Assembly (NCBI GenBank): GCA_009773975.1
Contig: VSMX01000016.1
Location: 1 to 17,700 of the forward strand
Source: Desulfovibrio sp.
GTDB lineage: Bacteria; Desulfobacterota; Desulfovibrionia; Desulfovibrionales; Desulfovibrionaceae
Length of the DNA: 17,700 bases
Direction of reading: 5' to 3'
This document shows, piece by piece, positions 7,474-14,177 of the stretch. Within the stretch, counting starts at the first letter, position 1, and each line of letters opens with the position of its first letter. A program made the translations under genes and the position numbers. The notes under the pieces are model-generated. The model saw nothing but the letters and a program-made list of their open reading frames with translations. It was not told the origin of the DNA and did no database searches.

Positions 7474-9666
7474 ATGCCCAATTATGCCAAGGAATTAAAT
7501 CAGGCCCAGTACGAAGCCGTAACCAGCGGCCCCGGCGCAACTCTTGTTGTGGCCGGCGCGGGCAGCGGCAAGACCAGGACAATTGTCTATCGCCTGGCCT
7601 GGCTTTGCGAAAACGGAGTCAATCCTTCCGAAATAGCCCTGCTGACCTTCACGCGCAAGGCTGCGGCAAATATGCTTCAGCGGGCGGCCTTGATGCATAC
7701 ATGCGAGGATCTTTCGGGAATCAATGGCGGCACCTTCCATTCGTTCGCTTTCGGCATCTTGAGACGCTGGCAGCCGGACTGGCTTGAGGGGCGTCCCTTT
7801 ACGCTGATGGATCCAGAGGATGTCAATCACGCCCTCAAGCGCATCAAGGAACAGCTAAATCTGGGCAAGAAAGACAGTTCCTTCCCCAAAATCCAGACCA
7901 TAGCCTCAATTCTGGGCAAGGCCCGCAACAAGGAACTGCCCATTGACCAGGTCTTGCAGCACAGCGCCTGGCATCTTTTGCCCCATGCCGGGGCGCTTGA
8001 GGAAATGGCTTTTGCCTACCGCTGTTTTCGCCGCCAGAATGCCCTGCTGGATTATGACGACCTGCTTTTCGAGCTTGAGGAGATGCTCAAAAATGACGAG
8101 GATCGCGCCGCAAGGCTGCGCGGCCGTTTCGGCCATATCCTTGTCGATGAATACCAGGACACCAATCTGGTGCAGGCCAGGATTGTGCGCCAGCTTGCCA
8201 TGACGCCGGACGGCAAATGCGGCAATATCATGGTCGTCGGCGACGAGGCCCAGTCAATCTATGCCTTCAGGGGCGCCAATGTGCGCAATATCCTGGAATT
8301 TCCATACCAGTTTCCGGATTGCCGCATAATCCGCCTTGAGGAAAATTACCGCTCCACAAAACCCGTGCTCGATGTGGCCAATGACCTGCTCTCCCATGCC
8401 GTGCAGTCCTTTGACAAGCATCTGTTCACCAAAAGGGAAGGCGGCGAGCCGGTGCGCCTGCTGAAGCCGCTTTCCGATACAAGCGAGGCCGGCCTTGTGG
8501 CCGGGCGCGTAAGGGAATTGCTCGCCGTCTATGAGCCGGACGAAATAGCTGTGCTGTTCCGCGCCGGATTCCATTCCTACGCGCTCGAAGCCGAATTGCG
8601 CAAACTTGGCATAGGTTTCCGCAAATACGGCGGAATGCGTTTTGTCGAGGCCGCCCACATCAAGGATGTCCTGGCCTTTGCGCGGCTCGCGATCAATCCG
8701 CTGGATCTGCCGGCTTTCACGCGCCTGGCCGAACAATGCCGCGGCATAGGCGCAAAAACGGCCGACAAGCTCTACAAAATGCTGGCAGAAGGCAAAAATC
8801 CGGCCGAAGAGAAGGCTTTCAGGCGTTTTCCGCAACTGGCCGAAGACCTTTTGCTGATCTCCGATTTGCGAAAGGAGATGCCAGCGCCCCGCGCCTTTTT
8901 TGAAAAAATTATCGACTGGTACCAGCCGCGTCTTGAACTGCTTTATCCGGAAGACTGGCCGCGCCGCAGCGAAGCGCTGGGCGAAATCCTGCAAATTGCC
9001 CAGAACTATCGGGAACTGGATCTTTTTGTGGCCGACATCGCCCTTGAAAATCCCGACGATAATCCCGATCAGCAGGACTGCGTCACCCTTTCCACCATTC
9101 ATTCGGCCAAGGGCCTGGAATGGAACGCAGTATTGATTCTCGATCTTGTCGAGGATCGCTTTCCCGGCCGCCACGCTTCCGCAAGGCCCGAGGACTTCGA
9201 GGAGGAGAGGCGCCTTTTGTATGTGGCCCTGACCCGCGCGCGCAAGACGCTTGAGCTTTATTCGCCGGCAACCCTTTACAGCCGCCTGGAATACGGGATG
9301 AGCCCGGTAAATCCCAGTCCTTTTGTGCGCGACCTCAAGCCGGATCTTTATCAGCTCTGGAAGGAAGTCCCGGGCGGCGGTCTGGTGCTTTGCCAGCGCC
9401 AAAAGCCGGCTGAAAATGAAGATGTTTTTCCGGAAAGCGAATTTCCTGACGATGACTGCCAGGAAGCGGATTATTGCGACGATTCCCAGGAAGTCGCGGA
9501 GACGGAAGGAGATGAGGGCCCAGGCAAGACTGGCGGCTATTGCAACCATCGGATATTCGGGCGCGGCAGGATTGTCAAATTCCTGGAGCCTGGCAAGGTT
9601 CAGGTAAAATTCCCGGGTTTCGGATTAAAAGTCATTCTTACGGATTATCTGGTAATGGAGGATTGA
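7474..9666 (+). CDS. UvrD/PcrA/Rep-family superfamily 1 DNA helicase
   Basis: Encodes 730 residues. The family comprises ATP-driven 3'-5' DNA translocases used in repair and replication restart. Q motif LNQAQYEAV (residues 8-16), Walker A AGAGSGKT (27-34), motif Ia LLTFTRKAA, motif II DEYQD (225-229), motif III GDEAQSIYAFRGA, motif IV-region EENYRST, motif V TIHSAKGLEWN and motif VI EERRLLYVALTRAR are all intact, so it should be active. An acidic linker rich in Asp/Glu follows, then a C-terminal tudor-like domain (HRIFGRGRIVKF...VQVKFPGFGLK), as in PcrA/UvrD, where it contacts RNA polymerase. It lacks RecB-type nuclease motifs. No Shine-Dalgarno precedes ATG 7474; the start is set by the Q-motif position. 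Whether it is the main UvrD or a paralogue cannot be told. thiL starts one base after its stop. Confidence 0.93.
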   Translation: MPNYAKELNQAQYEAVTSGPGATLVVAGAGSGKTRTIVYRLAWLCENGVNPSEIALLTFTRKAAANMLQRAALMHTCEDLSGINGGTFHSFAFGILRRWQPDWLEGRPFTLMDPEDVNHALKRIKEQLNLGKKDSSFPKIQTIASILGKARNKELPIDQVLQHSAWHLLPHAGALEEMAFAYRCFRRQNALLDYDDLLFELEEMLKNDEDRAARLRGRFGHILVDEYQDTNLVQARIVRQLAMTPDGKCGNIMVVGDEAQSIYAFRGANVRNILEFPYQFPDCRIIRLEENYRSTKPVLDVANDLLSHAVQSFDKHLFTKREGGEPVRLLKPLSDTSEAGLVAGRVRELLAVYEPDEIAVLFRAGFHSYALEAELRKLGIGFRKYGGMRFVEAAHIKDVLAFARLAINPLDLPAFTRLAEQCRGIGAKTADKLYKMLAEGKNPAEEKAFRRFPQLAEDLLLISDLRKEMPAPRAFFEKIIDWYQPRLELLYPEDWPRRSEALGEILQIAQNYRELDLFVADIALENPDDNPDQQDCVTLSTIHSAKGLEWNAVLILDLVEDRFPGRHASARPEDFEEERRLLYVALTRARKTLELYSPATLYSRLEYGMSPVNPSPFVRDLKPDLYQLWKEVPGGGLVLCQRQKPAENEDVFPESEFPDDDCQEADYCDDSQEVAETEGDEGPGKTGGYCNHRIFGRGRIVKFLEPGKVQVKFPGFGLKVILTDYLVMED

Positions 9667-9667
9667 A

Positions 9668-10675
9668 GTGGCCAAAAAACCGGCTTCGGAAGATGAGGTG
9701 CTAAAATGCCTGGCCAGGCATTTTCCCAACAGGCATTCCTCGCTTCTGCTGGGGCGCGGCGACGACTGCGCTGTTCTCAAGACCGATGACCATATTTGCG
9801 TTTCTTCCGATCTTTTTCTGGAGGACATTCATTTCAGGCGGAATTATTTTTTGCCGGAAGAGATTGGCTACAAGGCGCTGGCCGTCAATATAAGCGACAT
9901 TGCGGGCTGCGGCGCGCGGCCTCTTGCCTTTAGTCTCAACCTGGTTCTGCCCTCCTGGGTGGACATGGATTTTCTGGACAGATTTTTCGCGGGCATGGCC
10001 GAACTGGCTGAGGAAAACCGTATCGCCCTGCTTGGCGGCGATCTTTCCTCCGGCCCCAGTCTTTGCGCCTGCATCTCTGTTTATGGCACCTGCTTTGCGG
10101 AAGGCGCCTTTTTGGCGCGGGGCGGCTCTATGCCCGGCGATCAGCTATTTGTTGTGGGGTGCCCGGGCCTGGCGCGGGTTGGCCTGGAAGAGCTGGAAAA
10201 GCGCGGCCGCGATGCCCTTGAGGACTGGCCGGATGCCTGCAGCGCCCATTTGCGTCCCGTGCCCCGGACTGGCGCCGGCCTGATGCTGGCGCGGGCCGGG
10301 CTCAATGCCCGCCTGCCGGCCCTGATGGATGTTTCGGACGGCATCATGCGCGATTTGCCGCGCCTGCTTGGGCTTACGGGCGAAAACGGCAGCCAGGGCG
10401 CGGCGCTCGGGGCCAGCATCTGGGTAAAACCGGGAAACCTCCATCCAGAAGTTGTGCGCCATGCCGAAATGTTCGGCAGGGACGTTGTTCGGGAAGCCTT
10501 GCAGGGCGGAGAGGATTACATTTTGCTTGGCTCCTGCGCGCCCGATATGCTGCCCGCGCTCAAGGCCGCCATCCCGGGCCTGTGGGCAATTGGCCGCGTC
10601 CTGCCGGACAGCGGCATTTTCTGCAATGGCGAAAGCCTTGAAACTTGCGGCGGCTTTGATCATTTTGAACATTAA
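9668..10675 (+). CDS. thiL: Thiamine-monophosphate kinase ThiL
   Basis: Encodes 335 residues, about the family length. ThiL phosphorylates thiamine monophosphate to the active cofactor thiamine diphosphate, using ATP and Mg2+. It has the AIR-synthase/ThiL fold signatures: GRGDDCAV (D32, D33) for the metal-binding loop, SSDLFLEDIHF (D48, H55), NISDIAGCGARPLAF (74-88), LGGDLSSG and DVSDGIMRDLPRLL (D221, D224), and a late GEDYILLG motif. The GTG start at 9668 is supported by GGAGGA at 9657-9662, which lies inside the end of the helicase gene; the one-base gap suggests translational coupling. No other thiamine gene is nearby, so the link with the helicase is positional only. Confidence 0.93.
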   Translation: MAKKPASEDEVLKCLARHFPNRHSSLLLGRGDDCAVLKTDDHICVSSDLFLEDIHFRRNYFLPEEIGYKALAVNISDIAGCGARPLAFSLNLVLPSWVDMDFLDRFFAGMAELAEENRIALLGGDLSSGPSLCACISVYGTCFAEGAFLARGGSMPGDQLFVVGCPGLARVGLEELEKRGRDALEDWPDACSAHLRPVPRTGAGLMLARAGLNARLPALMDVSDGIMRDLPRLLGLTGENGSQGAALGASIWVKPGNLHPEVVRHAEMFGRDVVREALQGGEDYILLGSCAPDMLPALKAAIPGLWAIGRVLPDSGIFCNGESLETCGGFDHFEH

Positions 10676-10696
10676 AGCAATTTTGGGGAGTTAAAG

Positions 10697-11305
10697 GTGG
10701 CAGGATTTGACCCGGCGCAATTTCATGACGGTTTTGAACAAATGCGGGCCATTCTGCATCAGGCCTGGCAAAAGGACCTTGTGGCCGGTTTTTCGGGCAA
10801 TGCCAGCCTGGTCATGCCTGGCGGCAACATTCTGATTACCGGCTCCGGCGCCGCCAAGGGGCGGCTTATGGCGCAAAACCTTTGCGTCATGGACAAAGGC
10901 GGCAGGCTTTTGGCTGGGCAAAACCCGTCATCGGAAGCCAAAATGCATTTGGCCATCTATGCGATCAGGGAAGATTGCCGGGCCATTTTGCACACCCATC
11001 CCCCCAAATTGCTGGCTCTTGGCCTGAAAAATGATCTGCAAAAAAGCTTCCTGGATTTGCCGCTCCATGAGGCGGCCGTGTTCGGAAAGGCTCTGGCTGT
11101 CGCGCCCGCGGCCGAACCCGGCTCGCGGGAGCTTGCGGACGGGGCGGCCAGGGCTGCCCGCGATCCGGCCACAAGGGCGGTGTGGCTGACAAATCATGGC
11201 CTCTGCGCCCTGGGAGACAATCTGGATACTGCCCTTGCATTGAGCGAGGAAATGGAACATCTGGCGGGAATTCAGCTGGCTTGCGGATTATTTGGCAAGG
11301 TTTAA
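10697..11305 (+). CDS. Class II aldolase/adducin-family protein (zinc sugar-phosphate aldolase or dehydratase)
   Basis: Encodes 202 residues, matching small members such as L-fuculose-phosphate aldolase and methylthioribulose-1-phosphate dehydratase. The family fingerprints are complete: GFSGNASLV substrate loop, ITGSG, SSE with the likely catalytic Glu80, HTHPP with zinc ligands His99 and His101, and NHG with the third zinc ligand His167. Start GTG 10697 is set by GGGGAG at 10685-10690. It lies 21 bases after thiL and probably belongs to the same transcript. The substrate cannot be named from sequence; salvage of methylthioribose or 5-deoxypentose phosphates and fuculose phosphate are the main options. 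Confidence 0.85.
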   Translation: MAGFDPAQFHDGFEQMRAILHQAWQKDLVAGFSGNASLVMPGGNILITGSGAAKGRLMAQNLCVMDKGGRLLAGQNPSSEAKMHLAIYAIREDCRAILHTHPPKLLALGLKNDLQKSFLDLPLHEAAVFGKALAVAPAAEPGSRELADGAARAARDPATRAVWLTNHGLCALGDNLDTALALSEEMEHLAGIQLACGLFGKV

Positions 11306-11451
11306 TGTTCGATATTCCCGGTATCCTGCCGCTCGACAGCCCAGGCATTATTCACCTTTTATTTTCCATCCGCAAATCTCCCGGCTCAGGGCGTAAGGCC
11401 CTGATGGGCCTTGCCGCCAGTTTCGGCGTCTTTCAATGCCTCCAGCCATAA
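11304..11451 (+). CDS. Possible 48-aa ORF coupled to the aldolase gene
   Basis: The ATG at 11304-11306 overlaps the aldolase stop as TAATG, a common coupling arrangement, and the frame runs to TAA at 11449-11451. The product (MFDIPGILPLDSPG..., ending FGVFQCLQP) has no recognisable domain. The frame contains a hairpin AAGGCCC-TGAT-GGGCCTT (about 11395-11412), which could instead be an mRNA 3'-end structure. There is no separate Shine-Dalgarno. It could well be a chance frame. Confidence 0.2.
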
Positions 11452-11462
11452 AAGTCCGGGCA

Positions 11463-11496
11463 TGCAAAAGGGGCTTCGCAAAAAGCCCCTTTTGCA
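11463..11496. terminator. Bidirectional terminator between aldolase unit and DUF2333-like gene
   Basis: A perfect 12-bp stem: TGCAAAAGGGGC (11463-11474), ten-base loop, GCCCCTTTTGCA (11485-11496). T4 runs sit within the descending arm on either strand. It serves the + strand uvrD-like/thiL/aldolase unit and the minus-strand gene ending at 11515. Confidence 0.85.
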
Positions 11497-11514
11497 GATT
11501 GAAGCGGCAATGCC

Positions 11515-12435
11515 CTATATTCTCAGGCTGTCCCGGATGTCCTCAAGCCTGGCGCGCGCGAAAAGCAGCCAGGAGACGACCAGTTCGCCGGAATTGAAGA
11601 AGGAAGTGATCAAAAGGGGATCGTAGGTGCAGATCCGGTCGAGGTACTGCATGGCGGCGGCCATGTTTTCCTCGTTGTTTTTGGCCCTGATGTCGGGATA
11701 AAGCGCGTAGAGGGTATGGATGAAATCGCGAATCACCAGGGCCATGCCCTGAACTTCGTAAATTCTGTTGTCCAGCTCGTAAAAGGGCATTCCCTTGGAA
11801 TTTTCAAGCAGACCCAGCGCGTAGCCCAGCATGTTTTCGCCGGTTACAAGCCCAAAGGCGGCATAGATGTCGTCGCTGCGCATATTGTAAACGCCGCTGC
11901 CCTTGTCCAGGGCTTCCTTGTACTGCTCAAGCAGCTTCAGGCCCTTTTTGTAGGAGCCTTCGGCGGAGGGAAACATGAAGCTCCTGGGGTCAATGGCGAA
12001 GCTGTTGATGCGCGCCTTGTACAGAAATTCGCTTTCCCTGTCGCTCTGGCCCAGCTTGGCTATCTGGCTGGAGTAAAGATCCAGCAGGAACTTGGTGGCG
12101 TGGTAAACGCCATATTCGCGATAGGCGCGGTTATCAAAGAAAAAGCGGTTGAAGATGATGTCGTTGAATGTCCAGCCCAGCGGCGAGGATAATTCGCGCC
12201 GCATCTCCCAGGTTATGGAATCCAGCAGCAGTTTGCCTTTTTCATTTTCGGAAAGTTTGGCCGCGTTTTCCGGCAGCGGCATGACGTCGGGGAATTCGGT
12301 CTGGTCGAATTTCCCATACAGGGCCTGCGCGCCCCAGAGCGCAAACAGCACGCAGAAGAGGATGCCAAACTGGATGAGCAGGGTTTTGAGAATGAGATGG
12401 GTTTTGACCCAGCCCGGAATATTTTTTATTTGCAT
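11515..12435 (-). CDS. DUF2333-like membrane-anchored protein of unknown function
   Basis: Encodes 306 residues. A short basic N-terminus is followed by one membrane span (about residues 18-40, LLIQFGILFCVLFALWGAQA) and a long, mostly helical domain expected in the periplasm. The stretch SPLGWTFNDIIFNRFFFDNR, followed by YREYGVYHATKFLLDL, is the pattern I associate with DUF2333 proteins (uncharacterised, found in proteobacteria). ATG 12435 overlaps the end of the 102-aa gene by ten bases and has AGGA seven or so bases upstream, so the two are translationally coupled. Nothing shows a catalytic site. Function unknown; family assignment is from memory. Confidence 0.8.
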   Translation of the reverse strand: MQIKNIPGWVKTHLILKTLLIQFGILFCVLFALWGAQALYGKFDQTEFPDVMPLPENAAKLSENEKGKLLLDSITWEMRRELSSPLGWTFNDIIFNRFFFDNRAYREYGVYHATKFLLDLYSSQIAKLGQSDRESEFLYKARINSFAIDPRSFMFPSAEGSYKKGLKLLEQYKEALDKGSGVYNMRSDDIYAAFGLVTGENMLGYALGLLENSKGMPFYELDNRIYEVQGMALVIRDFIHTLYALYPDIRAKNNEENMAAAMQYLDRICTYDPLLITSFFNSGELVVSWLLFARARLEDIRDSLRI

Positions 12436-12734
12436 GATTGTTCCTGTCCGGTTTCCGCGACCCAGCGGCCAAGCGCATCAATAATTTTGCGGGCCTGGTC
12501 GGCGCTTGATATCTTGAACTTGCTTTGACGCTTGTATTCGCCCCCCCTTTTTTGGTAACGTTGAATAACATAGCGGTCCGGGCCATAATCCCCGGTTTCG
12601 GGCTGAAATTCCTGAAAACGGAAAATTATGGTGGTCCATCCGCCCTTGGAGAGGATTTCCTTGTCAATCTGTTTGACAAGGATCTGGCCATTTTCCTCGT
12701 ATTCCACTGTAAGATCATCTATGGATTCGTTCAC
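12426..12734 (-). CDS. Conserved-looking small hypothetical protein (102 aa)
   Basis: The frame is open from 12806, but that extension would run through the terminator of the preceding gene. GTG at 12734-12732 has GAGG five bases upstream and starts a sensible protein: VNESIDDLTVEYEENG. The product alternates short beta-like strands (ILVKQI, WTTIIFRFQEF, DRYVIQRYQKR, SKFKIS) and ends with a helix (ADQARKIIDALGRWVAE). That beta-then-helix order recalls small nucleic-acid-binding PC4-like folds, but this is only a resemblance. The last ten bases overlap the DUF2333-like gene, which suggests the two proteins are made together. No family recognised with certainty. Confidence 0.75.
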   Translation of the reverse strand: MNESIDDLTVEYEENGQILVKQIDKEILSKGGWTTIIFRFQEFQPETGDYGPDRYVIQRYQKRGGEYKRQSKFKISSADQARKIIDALGRWVAETGQEQSCK

Positions 12735-12773
12735 TTGTGCCTCGTGATGAAAAACAGGTGGGAAAAAGGATGC

Positions 12774-12793
12774 GGGGCCGCCCTGGCGGCCCC
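12774..12793 (-). terminator. Intrinsic terminator of the 76-aa gene
   Basis: GGGGCCGCC and GGCGGCCCC form a perfect 9-bp GC stem. Reading the minus strand, the stem is followed by GCATCCTTTTTC, giving the T run. It lies 16 bases after the stop of the 76-aa gene and 40 bases before the GTG of the next gene, so it separates or attenuates the two. Confidence 0.8.
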
Positions 12794-12809
12794 GGATGAA
12801 GGACAAGGA

Positions 12810-13040
12810 CTAGCTTATGTACTGGGCAAGCACGCCCTTTACGGTTTCCGGCAATTCCGGCTTTTGCAGCACCATGTCGGCCGGGCCCGGGCCATAATAA
12901 TTCTTGGTGGACCTGGCTGTCGCCGTCATGGCCATCAGCCTTTCGGGCAAGGTGAGCTCGGAACCGGCCCCTATCTTGCGGCCCAGGCTGGTGAGAACAT
13001 TTTCATTGGCGCTGGTGGGCTCAATTTTGATATCCTGCAT
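12810..13040 (-). CDS. Small hypothetical protein with strong expression signals (76 aa)
   Basis: ATG 13040-13038 has a near-perfect Shine-Dalgarno (AAGGAGG at 13053-13047) six bases upstream, so it is preferred over the open but unsupported frame to 13094. The product is soluble, Cys- and Trp-free, begins MQDIKIEPTSANENVLTSLG, and carries an LPERLMAMTATARSTKNYYG segment and a GPGPADM turn before a C-terminal LPETVKGVLAQYIS. No signal peptide, membrane span or known motif is visible. Its own promoter and terminator make it a single-gene unit that should be well expressed. Note LPET followed by hydrophobic residues is not a sortase signal here: there is no membrane span and basic tail. Function unknown. 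Confidence 0.75.
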   Translation of the reverse strand: MQDIKIEPTSANENVLTSLGRKIGAGSELTLPERLMAMTATARSTKNYYGPGPADMVLQKPELPETVKGVLAQYIS

Positions 13041-13064
13041 AAACACCCTCCTTGTGATAATAAT

Positions 13065-13094
13065 TCTATACAGCTTATCGACCTCTGGCAACAA
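13065..13094 (-). promoter_or_regulatory. Sigma-70-type promoter of the 76-aa gene
   Basis: On the minus strand TTGTTG (13094-13089) and TATAGA (13070-13065) are separated by 18 bases, placing the start near 13058, just upstream of the ribosome site. The -35 overlaps a TGGCAA motif on the + strand (13086-13091) that recurs at 13102-13107, and inverted at 13130-13135. Confidence 0.5.
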
Positions 13095-13155
13095 AAGTTT
13101 ATGGCAAAAATATGTGCTTGCAAAGAATATTGCCAGATAATATTGTGAAGGGGAA

Positions 13156-13971
13156 ATGAATCGCGCCAGATGGTATCTGTTTCCATATAATTCGGAGCAA
13201 TGGCCCCTTTTGCGGCAGTGGACAATCCGCCTCCTGGCGGCCCGCTACCGGGGCTCGTTTCTGGGCTATTTCTGGACCTTTGCCAATCCGCTGCTCATGC
13301 TGGCGGTCTATACCTTTGTATTCGGCATAGTATTCAAGGCCCGCTGGGGTGACATGCTGCCCGTGGACAATACCGGTTCCTTTGCCGTGATCATGTTTTG
13401 CGGCATGACAGTTTTCAACATTTTTTCCGAAAGCGTCAATGCCGGCGCAAGATGCGTGGTGGACAACGCCAATCTGGTCAAGAAAGTCATTTTCCCCTTG
13501 CAGATTTTGCCCCTGGCCCAGCTGCTTTCGACAACCATCCTGAGCCTGGCCTGGTTTGTCCTGCTTTTGTGCGGCGCTCTCTGGGTGGGTTTTTCCCTTT
13601 CCTGGACAATACTGCTCCTGCCCCTGATCCTTGTGCCCATGATGCTGCTCTCGCTTGGGCTGACCTGTTTTGCCGCTTCCGCCACTGTTTATCTGCGCGA
13701 TACGCCGCATCTTGTGGCCGTGGTCACCCAGGTGCTGTTTTTCATGACGCCGATTTTTTATCCCATCACCCTGGTGCCCGAAAAGTACCGTTTTCTGCTT
13801 TATTTCAATCCCATCACGCCCATCGTGGAACAAAGCCGCGCCGTGCTGCTTTACTGCCAGGTTCCTGACTGGACAAGGCTTGCCTTGCTCTGGCTTGCCT
13901 GCGGCTGCATCTACGCCCTTGGAATTGTCTGGTTCCAGAAAACGCGCAAGGGCTTTGCGGACGTCCTGTAG
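13156..13971 (+). CDS. ABC-2 type polysaccharide-export permease (Wzm/KpsM/TagG family)
   Basis: Encodes 271 residues with an N-terminal amphipathic stretch carrying the family hallmark LLAARYRGSFLGYFWTFANP (residues 26-45) and about six hydrophobic spans. A further conserved area is TVYLRDTPHLVAVVTQVLFF followed by TPIFYPI. Such proteins form the inner-membrane channel that exports O-antigen, capsule or teichoic-acid chains, powered by a Wzt/KpsT-type ATPase. The ATPase gene usually follows directly; here the next gene is convergent, so the partner must be elsewhere. AAGGGG lies only two bases before the ATG, closer than normal. The stop codon TAG is the first three bases of the 13969 inverted repeat. 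Divergent from the 76-aa gene. Confidence 0.88.
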   Translation: MNRARWYLFPYNSEQWPLLRQWTIRLLAARYRGSFLGYFWTFANPLLMLAVYTFVFGIVFKARWGDMLPVDNTGSFAVIMFCGMTVFNIFSESVNAGARCVVDNANLVKKVIFPLQILPLAQLLSTTILSLAWFVLLLCGALWVGFSLSWTILLLPLILVPMMLLSLGLTCFAASATVYLRDTPHLVAVVTQVLFFMTPIFYPITLVPEKYRFLLYFNPITPIVEQSRAVLLYCQVPDWTRLALLWLACGCIYALGIVWFQKTRKGFADVL

Positions 13972-14005
13972 GGCATTTACGCAATGAAGTTGCGTAAATG
14001 CCCTA
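13969..14005 (+). terminator. Perfect 16-bp inverted repeat overlapping the permease stop codon
   Basis: TAGGGCATTTACGCAA (13969-13984), loop TGAAG, TTGCGTAAATGCCCTA (13990-14005). The stem begins with the TAG stop of the permease gene. No T run follows, so it may act as a 3'-end stabiliser or terminator of mixed type; it could also be part of a dispersed repeat. Confidence 0.6.
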
Positions 14006-14177
14006 ATGCGACTTTGCCTGCAAAGGTGCGCGCGAGAATATCTCAAGGCAAACTTGCTTTGCCGTTAAAATTCCCAGGAGTAAATGCTATGGAAAGCAGC
14101 GGCAAGTTCCCTTGTGTTTTCCCGGCATGGATATGGCCGCGGGGCGCGGAGCCCCGCGGGCAACCGGAATGGAAGCG
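14006..14177. other. Hairpin-rich gap between convergent permease and TRAP genes
   Basis: Three more hairpins follow: CTTTGC-CT-GCAAAG (14012-14025), GGCAAA-CTTGC-TTTGCC (14047-14063) and the GC-rich CCGCGGGGC-GCGGA-GCCCCGCGG (14137-14159). The last is the best candidate to stop transcription arriving from dctM, though no T run follows on either strand. A frame starting at ATG 14089 has AGGAG at 14076-14080, but it runs antisense into the end of dctM and encodes nothing recognisable. Confidence 0.55.

Noticed and set aside
7233..7481. 82-codon minus-strand frame through repeat copy 1
   Set aside because: Codon use looks reasonable in part, but it starts with TTG, has no ribosome site, overlaps the helicase start and ends inside a repeat.
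8254..9549. 431-codon minus-strand open frame inside the helicase gene
   Set aside because: Antisense to intact helicase motifs; no recognisable protein features.
12735..12806. Longer N-terminus for the 102-aa protein
   Set aside because: The extension crosses the terminator of the preceding gene, while GTG 12734 has a properly spaced GAGG.
13119..13137. Sigma-54-like TGGCA...TTGCA on the minus strand before the 76-aa gene
   Set aside because: The GG-to-GC spacing is 11 instead of the required 10 bases, and a better sigma-70-type promoter lies closer to the gene.
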